Under the pieces are notes generated by a model. It searched no databases and was not told the origin of the DNA. It saw only the letters and a program-made list of their open reading frames with translations. Made by a program: the position numbers and the translations under genes. DNA of 64,000 bases from Xylaria sp. FL1777 (Eukaryota > Ascomycota > Sordariomycetes > Xylariales > Xylariaceae), in the NCBI GenBank assembly GCA_022578965.1, contig MU400615.1:62001-126000 (forward strand), in the 5' to 3' direction. Shown here piece by piece: positions 56,505 to 64,000 of the stretch. Each line of letters opens with the position of its first letter. Position 1 is the stretch's first letter.

Positions 56505-59500
56505 AAGCCATGTATAAATTAAAAAATTAAACGATTAATTAAAGGGCTATTTAATAATACAAATAAAGCAATTATAGCTAATTTTTATTTTATTATGCAT
56601 AATAGTTAAATTTATACTTTAAAATTTAGCATAATATTTATACTTTTATTTTTATTATATAACTTAGCTTAAACTTACTTTAATTAGCTAGTTAGCTTAT
56701 TTAGCTATTTTATTTTACTTTAATTTTTTTTTATTAAAATATAGCTGCTTTTAATTTATTTTAATACTTATAATTATAAAGTTTTTTATTTTTATTAACG
56801 TTTTTTAAACAAGGTTAATATTATTTTTTTTTGCTTATTTAGTTTTATAAGTTCTTTTTTATTTTTTTTACTGCATTTAAAAATAGCTTAAGCTTTAGTG
56901 CTTATAAAAGCATTATAGCTTTATTAAAACTAGTTTTAGCTTTTTTATATATTTAAATATATAAATAAAAGCTTTTAAAAATACTTAGCGTTTTTTTTGT
57001 AAAAATGTTTATAAAAAGTTTATATTTTTTTTTTTAAACTATTAAGCTTAACTAAGTTTTATATTTAGCTTATTATACTTAAAAAAAAAAATATTTGTAA
57101 AAATATTTATAGCAAAATAACTTTGCATTATTAAAACATTTTTATATTGCTTATAATAAAACTTTTTTAATATAATTATTAGTTTTTTTTATTAAAAACC
57201 TTTTTTATGCTTTAAAATAAAAAGCACTAAAAAAGCAAAACAATTAACTTTTAGTTTTTTTTTTAGCGTTTTTTTTTTACTTTATATATTTTTAGCGCTT
57301 AATAATAAAAAAGCTAACTTATTAAATCTAAAAAAAGTTGCTTTTAGTTCTTTTAAAAAATAATAAAGTTTAACGCTTATTAAAAGCAATAAATGTAAAT
57401 TTTTTAGCAATTTAAAGCTAAAGTGCTTTTTAAAGTTTGCTTTTAAGAATTAAATAAACTATTTATAACTTTTTTAATTATTAATACTTTTTTTTAAATA
57501 TTAGTTTGTTAAATTATAAAACACGTAATATAAATATAAAGCTTTAATAAATTTACATATATAATTATTGCGCTAATAAAAGCAAAAAAATATAAAATAG
57601 CTTAATATAACCTTTATATTAAAGTGCTTTATTGTTTAATACTTTTGTAATTTTTAAAAAACTTATTTGTTATTTTTATTAGTAATATATTTAAAGTTTA
57701 AAATATATGCTACTTTTAAAACAATATTAATAAAAATAATAATTTAGTAATTATTTAAGCAATATTTTATTATAAAATATTTTATTTAAAAAGTTATAAT
57801 AATTATTATAGCTTATTTTGCGTTTTATTAATTTATAAAAAAATCTTTTATAAATTAGCTATACTTAAGTTTAATATTTATTTTTAAAGCTTTAGCTTTT
57901 TTATTTATATATAGCTAAAGCAATACATTTAATAAAGCTTTTATTTTGCGCTTATTTAGCTATTTTTTAATGTTTAGCTTTATAAAAATATTTGTAATAT
58001 AAATAGCTTTAATTTTTTATTTTATAGTATTTACTTTATAAAAATCTTTATAGCAGCTATAAATAGCAAGCTTTTTTTAATAATTTAAATATTTTTATTT
58101 ATATTAATAAGTTTTTTTAATAGTTATTTATTGTTTTAAAAAAAAAGTTTTTAATTATTGCTTTTTATTATTTTTATATATTATTTTTAAAACTTTACTT
58201 AATAAAAAATAATAAGTTAGCTTTTATTTATTATAAAGCTTTAATTTATTAAAATATTTTATGTTATTATTTTTTTAATAATTATTTAAAGCTTTTTTTA
58301 ATAGCAGTTTTTTTAAGAATTTTATAAACAATAATTATTAAATATTTAGTTTTTGTATTGCAGGTTTTTACTTTTTATATAGTTTTAGCTTTATTGCTAA
58401 AACTATTAAATTTTTTATAAATATAATATTAAACTTATTAAAGCAAAAATTATTATTTTTGTAATATTTTTTAATTTTTAATAAGTATTATATTAATATT
58501 ATAAAACTTTTTATAGCTATAAATCTTAACATTTAGTTTGCAGTTTATAAAAATGCTTTTAAATATTTAATTTTTAGTTTAAGCATATAAAGTAACGTTT
58601 TATTTATGTTTATTAAGCAATTTTATATAGCAAAATATACTATAAAAGCTTTTTTTTAAAAATTAAGCGCTTTTTTATTAAGTAATAAGTTAAAAATATA
58701 AAAAACTTTTATTAAAATTATATATAGTATAAACTACTAATATTTTAACGCTTTTTTATTATAATACTTTTTATATATTAAATATATTGCTTTTTTTTAT
58801 ATTTATTAAATTAAATTTAAGGATAAGTTTTAGTAAGTTTTGCTATTTTTAAAAAATATATAGCTAAAGTGCTTTTTTAGTACTATTTTTTTTTTTTTTT
58901 TAGGTTTTTAAAAAATAAACTTTTTATAAAAGTTATTTTTTTTTATATAAAATAAAACTTTAAAACAGACTTTAAAAAAACATTAACTAAAAAAAGCAAT
59001 ATATTTTTTAGCTAAATATTCTTTATATTTAGTTTTTTAATCTATAAAAAAAGCTAGCAAGCTAAATATTTTTTATACTTTAAATTTTTAATAATTATTA
59101 GCTTTTTTTTAAAGCTATTTTTAAAAAGCTGTTAGTTTTTAAAGAAAAGCTCTTTATAATTAGCAATTAAGTTTATATATATATGTTTATTTTTTTTTTT
59201 TTTGCTTCTTTTTTAAAGTTTGCTATTTTTTATGCTAATTGTTTATATGCTTTAGTATTAAATGTTAACCTTTTAAAACTTTTAAAAAGAAATGCTTTTA
59301 TTTTTAATTAATTTGTAGTACTAATAACTTCTTTAAAAATAAAAAATATAATAATTAAAAGCGTATATATATAATAAAAGCAATCTTTAATAATATTTAA
59401 GCATATATATACTTTTGCTATGTTTTATAATTAAATAAAAAGTATAAGCAAATTAAAAGTTTTAATATAAGTTAAAAATGCAAAAGTAAATAATATAAAA

Positions 59501-62500
59501 AATATAAAATATAAATATTAATATTAATACTACTTGCTATATATAGTTTAATATTTTTAATTGTTAATTTAAGTTATTATTTTTTAATAATTATAAAATT
59601 TCCTAAATATAAATGCTAAAAATATTTATGCTAAATATAAAAAGTTAAAACTTATTAAATAAATAAAATAGCAAAGTTAAATATAAGTAAAAAGTTTAAT
59701 AAAGCAAATATAATAAAAAAAAAGCTAGATTATATATTTTTAAACTAGTATATTTTTTTTTTATAAACTTATTATACTATTTTTAATTTATTAATTAATT
59801 ATTTTATTACTAAAATAAATTATTAATTGCTAAATGCTTTTATAACAATTATTCTTTATATATTTATGCTAATATTAATTAAAAAATAAGCAAATAAAGT
59901 AGTTTTAATTAATTAAATAATTATTTTTTAGCTTTTTTTTAATATATTTATAATTTACTTTTTTTAAACATTTATTATTACTAATAGTAAAATAAATAAC
60001 TTAAGCTTTAGTAAGTATAAAAAAAAAGCTTATTTCTTTTTTTAATTTATTTTTTTTTAAATAATTTTAAAGCTTAAATTTTTTTTATAATTTTTTTTTT
60101 TAGTGCTTAAATCTTTAAACCACTTAATTTACGCTTTTATTATAAAATTTTTGTTTTTAAGTAGTATAATTAATGCTTGTTTAACTAAGCACTTAAAAAA
60201 TAATTTTTTTATTATTAATAAAGTTTTTAATAATTAAAAAGCATTATAGCAATTAATTAATATTTAAAAAATTAATACTGCTTAGCTAATAAACAATTAT
60301 ATTTATAATATTTAAAAAGTTAAATTTATTAATAAGTAATAAAATATATATGCTTTTTTTTTTTTTAAATTTTGTTTTTTTTATTTAGCTAACTTTTTTT
60401 GTTTTATATAATTAAGCACTAAGCTATTTACAAATTAAAATTCTTAATAATAATACTAATAATAAATATATTTAATAAAAAGTTAGTTATAATTTTTTTT
60501 GTATATATTATATAAATTAACATATTTAAGCTAGCTTTAATTAAATAAAAAAGCAAAAGTATTTAAAATTTTGCTTATTATATATAAAAGCAACTAAAAG
60601 CAGTTTTTAAAGCAAATATATATATTAAATTCTTTATAACTTTTGTTAACTTATAGCTATATTTATATAGCTATTTAAAATATAAAATGCTATGCTTTAT
60701 AAGCATTATAAATAATTATTAATAATAATTAAAAGCAAAAAGTATATAAAGCTTTATTTTTTTTTTTTTATTATATTATTTTAAGTTAAAAATTTAATAT
60801 ATATATTAATTATATATTTATTATTTAGTTATAAAACTGTTTATTTTATAAGTTTAAAAGCAATATAGCTAAATATTTTAAAGCTAATATAATAATTATA
60901 ATAGTTAAAAAAAATTTTACGCTTAAAAACTTTAAAAAACAAATAGTTTTAACTAAAAATACTTTTGTTTGCTTAACTAAAAAAAAAACTAAATTAAAAC
61001 GCAAATTAAAGCGTTTTTTTTAAGCTAATTTTGTTGCTTAGCTTATTAAATATAATATTAGTAAGCAATAATTTAGTATTGCTTAAAAAATTAATATAAC
61101 GCTTAAATATTTAAAAAAATAGCTAAAAAAATAAATTAAATAAGTTATATAAAATAAAATAAAATAAAAAATTAAACAATTTGTTTATATAGTAATGTTT
61201 TTTTTAATATAATTTATAATTATCTTTTTTTATTGCATAGCTTATAAATTCTTTTTTAAGCATAATAAATAAAAAAAAAATAGTTATTATATAAAAAGTT
61301 AAATTATAACATTTATAAAAGTAAATATATAAAACTTTTATAATAAAAAAATCAAAAATATATAAAATAAAAATTATTAATACTAAATTGTTAAATTTTC
61401 TTTTGTTTTTTTTTTAGTTTTTATTTTTTTAGCTTTATATAATTAAATAATTCTGCTTAATTTTTTATAATAAAGTTTTATTTTTGTTAAGCTTGCTTTA
61501 AACTTTACTTAAATGTTTGCTATTTTATTAAATGCTTATTATTGCTTAATAATAGCTTTAAGTTATTATTAATAATTTAAACGCATAAAATATAAACTAA
61601 TAACTTTTTAAAATATAATAATAGTGTTTTTTGCTTTTTAGTAGTTTTAAAGTTTTTATTAAATATTAAATAATTTAAACTAAAAGCAAAAAAAGCTATT
61701 TAGTTTTAAATAAAAGTAATAAAGCAATTAAAAATAAAAAAGCTTATATATAAGCATTAATATAATAAAATAAACTTAAGTAATTAAAACTAATAAGCAG
61801 TTTTTACTTTTATTTTTTTTGTTTTTATATATTTTTAAAAAAAAGCAATAATAATTTATATTAGAACTAAACTGCTTAACTATTTAAAAAACGTTAAAAT
61901 AAAATAAAAACTTATATTTTTAGCGTAATAATAAAGAAAATACTAATAAACTAGCTATTATAAAACTAACAAATATAAAACTAATAAAAAAAAAACTATA
62001 AAAAATGCGCTTAGTTTTAAGCAAAAAAAAATAGTTTTATATATTATAACTTAATTATATAAACTTATATAATTAGTAAAAATAAAAAATAAAACAATTA
62101 ATAAAAAAACAAAAAGTAAAAAAAAAAAAATCTATTGCTTTAGCTTTTATTAGTTATTACTTTTTAAAGCACTTTATAATATAATAATTAAAAAAATAAA
62201 ATAAATTATTATATTTTTTAGCACTTAAAATATTTAAAGTATTAAAAGTTATACTATAGCTTTTATAAACTTAAAAAGCTTTTATAACTTGTTATATTTT
62301 TTTTGCTTTTTATAGCTTAATTATTATAGCTTTAATTATTAAAAGCTTTATTGTTTTAATTTAGTTTTTAATAAATAGCTATAGCATTAATAGTTTATAT
62401 ATTAAAATTAAAATTTTTTAGTTTTTAATACTTTTAGTTATTTTATATAAATTGCTTTAATTTTTTAAAAAAAAACAACTTTTTTAATTTTTTGCTAATT

Positions 62501-64000
62501 AGTTTTACTAATTAGTATTGCTTATAATTAACATTTTTCTTAATTTTATAAAAGCTAATTTATTTATATAGCAGTTTTTTATTATTAAACTTATTTATTA
62601 AAAGTATAATATTATAAAAAAAAACAAAAAAGCCCTTTTTAAGTAATTATTTAATTTTATAAGCGTTTTTTTAAAATTTAGCTTTTATAGCTAATCTTTT
62701 TTTTTTAATTATAATTGCTTTAACTTTTATAATATTTTAATTATAATATTTTAGCTGCTTAACTTTAGTTTTAATAAAATTTTTATAAAAAGTAATATTT
62801 TACTATTTAATTACTTTTTATATTAATATTACATTTTTTACTAATAAAATTAGCATTTTTTTATATATTAGCTTATATAAGCTATAGCTATAATAATATA
62901 TAAAAATATAATTTGCTTATACTACTAAGTTTAAATATTTTAGCTAATTTTTTTTAGTTTTATTTATTATTTATATAAAGCTTTTTTTTATTAGCTTATA
63001 GCTTTTTTTAATAAAGCTTTAAGCTTAAAAATAATAAGCTAAACTATAATTTATTTTATAGCTTAAAATATTTATTATATTTTTTACTTTTTTTTTAAAT
63101 TTAAAGCTATTATTATACTTAATCTTAATAAAAACTTCGTGCTAAAACATAATTTTTTTTTAATAAATTTAAGTATTCTTAAAAAATTTATATATTTTAA
63201 AAGCTTAGCTTTTAAATAAGTTATTATTTTGCATTTTGCTTTTATAATAGCTTTAAATTTATTGCTTAATAGCATAGTTTGCATATTTATAACTTAAAAA
63301 ACTAAAAGATTTAAAAAATAATTAAAATAGTATTTTTTAGTTCTTTTATTATTAGCAGATTTTTAGTAATTAAAACAACTAGCAATTATAATATAAACAT
63401 TTTAATAAAAGCTTTTTTAGTAGTATTTTTAAGTTATTTATTAAATTATAAATATTTAGCTTTTATATATTATTTTTTTATAGTTTTTTTTAATAAAAGC
63501 TTTTTAAGTTTTTTTGTTATTAATAACTTTTTTTAGCATTTTTTTAAACTTTGCTTTTTTTTAAAAAGTAAACTTATTAATAAAAAATTTAAAAGCTTTT
63601 TTTTTAAAGTATTTTTGCTTTTTTTCTATTATAAGTTTTTTTAAAATTTGCTTAAAAACAAAATACTTAGCAATTTACTTACTTTTTTTGCTTTAATCTT
63701 TTTTTAAATATAGCAAAAGTTTTATTTTTTAATATACTAAGCTTTTAATTAGTTAATTGCTTAATTTTTTATACGTAATAGTAATAGCTATTATATATAA
63801 TTAAAAATTAATAAAATTTTTTATATTTTTTTTTTAATAATTATTTAACTTATTTAATAGCTTAAAAAGTTTTTTAAAAAGTTTATTAGTAGCTATGTAT
63901 TTTTTTTTTAGCATATAATAAAATATAAAATTAAAAGTTTTTATATAAGCTATTTATTTTATTAATTAAGCATTTAGCAATACTAAAAATTTATTGTTTA
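56505..64000. repeat. AT-saturated, gene-free block (RIP-type, open at window end)
   Basis: About 7.5 kb with no frame longer than 66 codons. In six sampled 60-base lines (57241, 58021, 59161, 60061, 61021, 62281) G+C is 56 of 360, about 16%. CC and GG are rare, and most remaining cytosines follow G, chiefly as AGCT or TGCT. No rRNA, tRNA or transposon protein can be read. The pattern fits repeats destroyed by repeat-induced C-to-T mutation, or an AT-rich centromere- or subtelomere-like segment. The start is sharp; the end lies outside the window. Confidence 0.85.

Noticed and set aside
63084..63284. 66-codon Lys/Leu/Ile-rich minus-strand frame
   Set aside because: Composition is simply that of the AT-rich DNA; expected by chance over 7.5 kb.
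56505..64000. AT-rich block as a nuclear copy of mitochondrial DNA
   Set aside because: No mitochondrial gene, rRNA or tRNA can be read, and the GpC-biased residual pattern fits mutation rather than mitochondrial origin.

Overview
The window reads as nuclear DNA of a filamentous ascomycete (Pezizomycotina, most likely Sordariomycetes). Reasons: short 45-200 nt introns with GTRNGT donors and CTNAC-type branch points; fungal-specific families (asco-laccase, HeLo domain, ENA Na+-ATPase, GH30 endo-beta-1,6-glucanase, 2EXR protein); long gene-poor spacers; and an AT-saturated terminal block of the kind produced by repeat-induced point mutation (RIP). All exon models were built by eye from reading frames, splice signals and family knowledge.

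Layout. 1.3-3.1 kb: secreted laccase (+). 5.0-6.3 kb: double-chromodomain nuclear protein (+). 7.0-8.5 kb: HxxxD acyltransferase of the alcohol-acetyltransferase type (-). 10.2-12.0 kb: YtcJ-type amidohydrolase (+). 13.1-14.0 kb: a TIR-bounded, coding-free mobile element with an internal 18-bp minisatellite. 14.8-18.1 kb: ENA-type P-type ATPase (+). 19.7-26.3 kb: a head-to-head pair, a HeLo-domain pseudokinase (-) and an active-looking protein kinase with C-terminal ankyrin repeats (+). 27.0-28.7 kb: five-exon BTB protein (-). 30.2-33.4 kb: tail-anchored E2 UBC6 (-) divergent from the mitochondrial beta-barrel assembly protein SAM50 (+). 35.5-36.8 kb: pyridoxal-reductase-like aldo-keto reductase (+). 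39.6-42.2 kb: BTB protein with a long His/Pro-rich disordered N-terminus (+). 44.3-46.0 kb: 2EXR protein interrupted by an in-frame stop or a small intron (+). 47.8-49.2 kb: LEU2 (-), seven exons with a 21-nt micro-exon. 50.5-52.5 kb: TMEM135-like membrane protein (+). 53.4-55.1 kb: GH30 glucanase (+). From about 56.5 kb to the end: a gene-free block of about 84% or more A+T.

The genes do not form one metabolic pathway; most are housekeeping or single accessory genes. The best candidate for a functional system is the 19.7-26.3 kb pair. It combines a membrane-active HeLo domain fused to a catalytically dead kinase fold (the architecture of mammalian MLKL) with a divergently transcribed kinase plus ankyrin protein (the architecture of RIPK4-type kinases). 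This suggests a two-gene regulated-cell-death or incompatibility module. The second notable signal is the mutation pattern of the AT-rich block, where surviving cytosines sit mainly in GpC steps.
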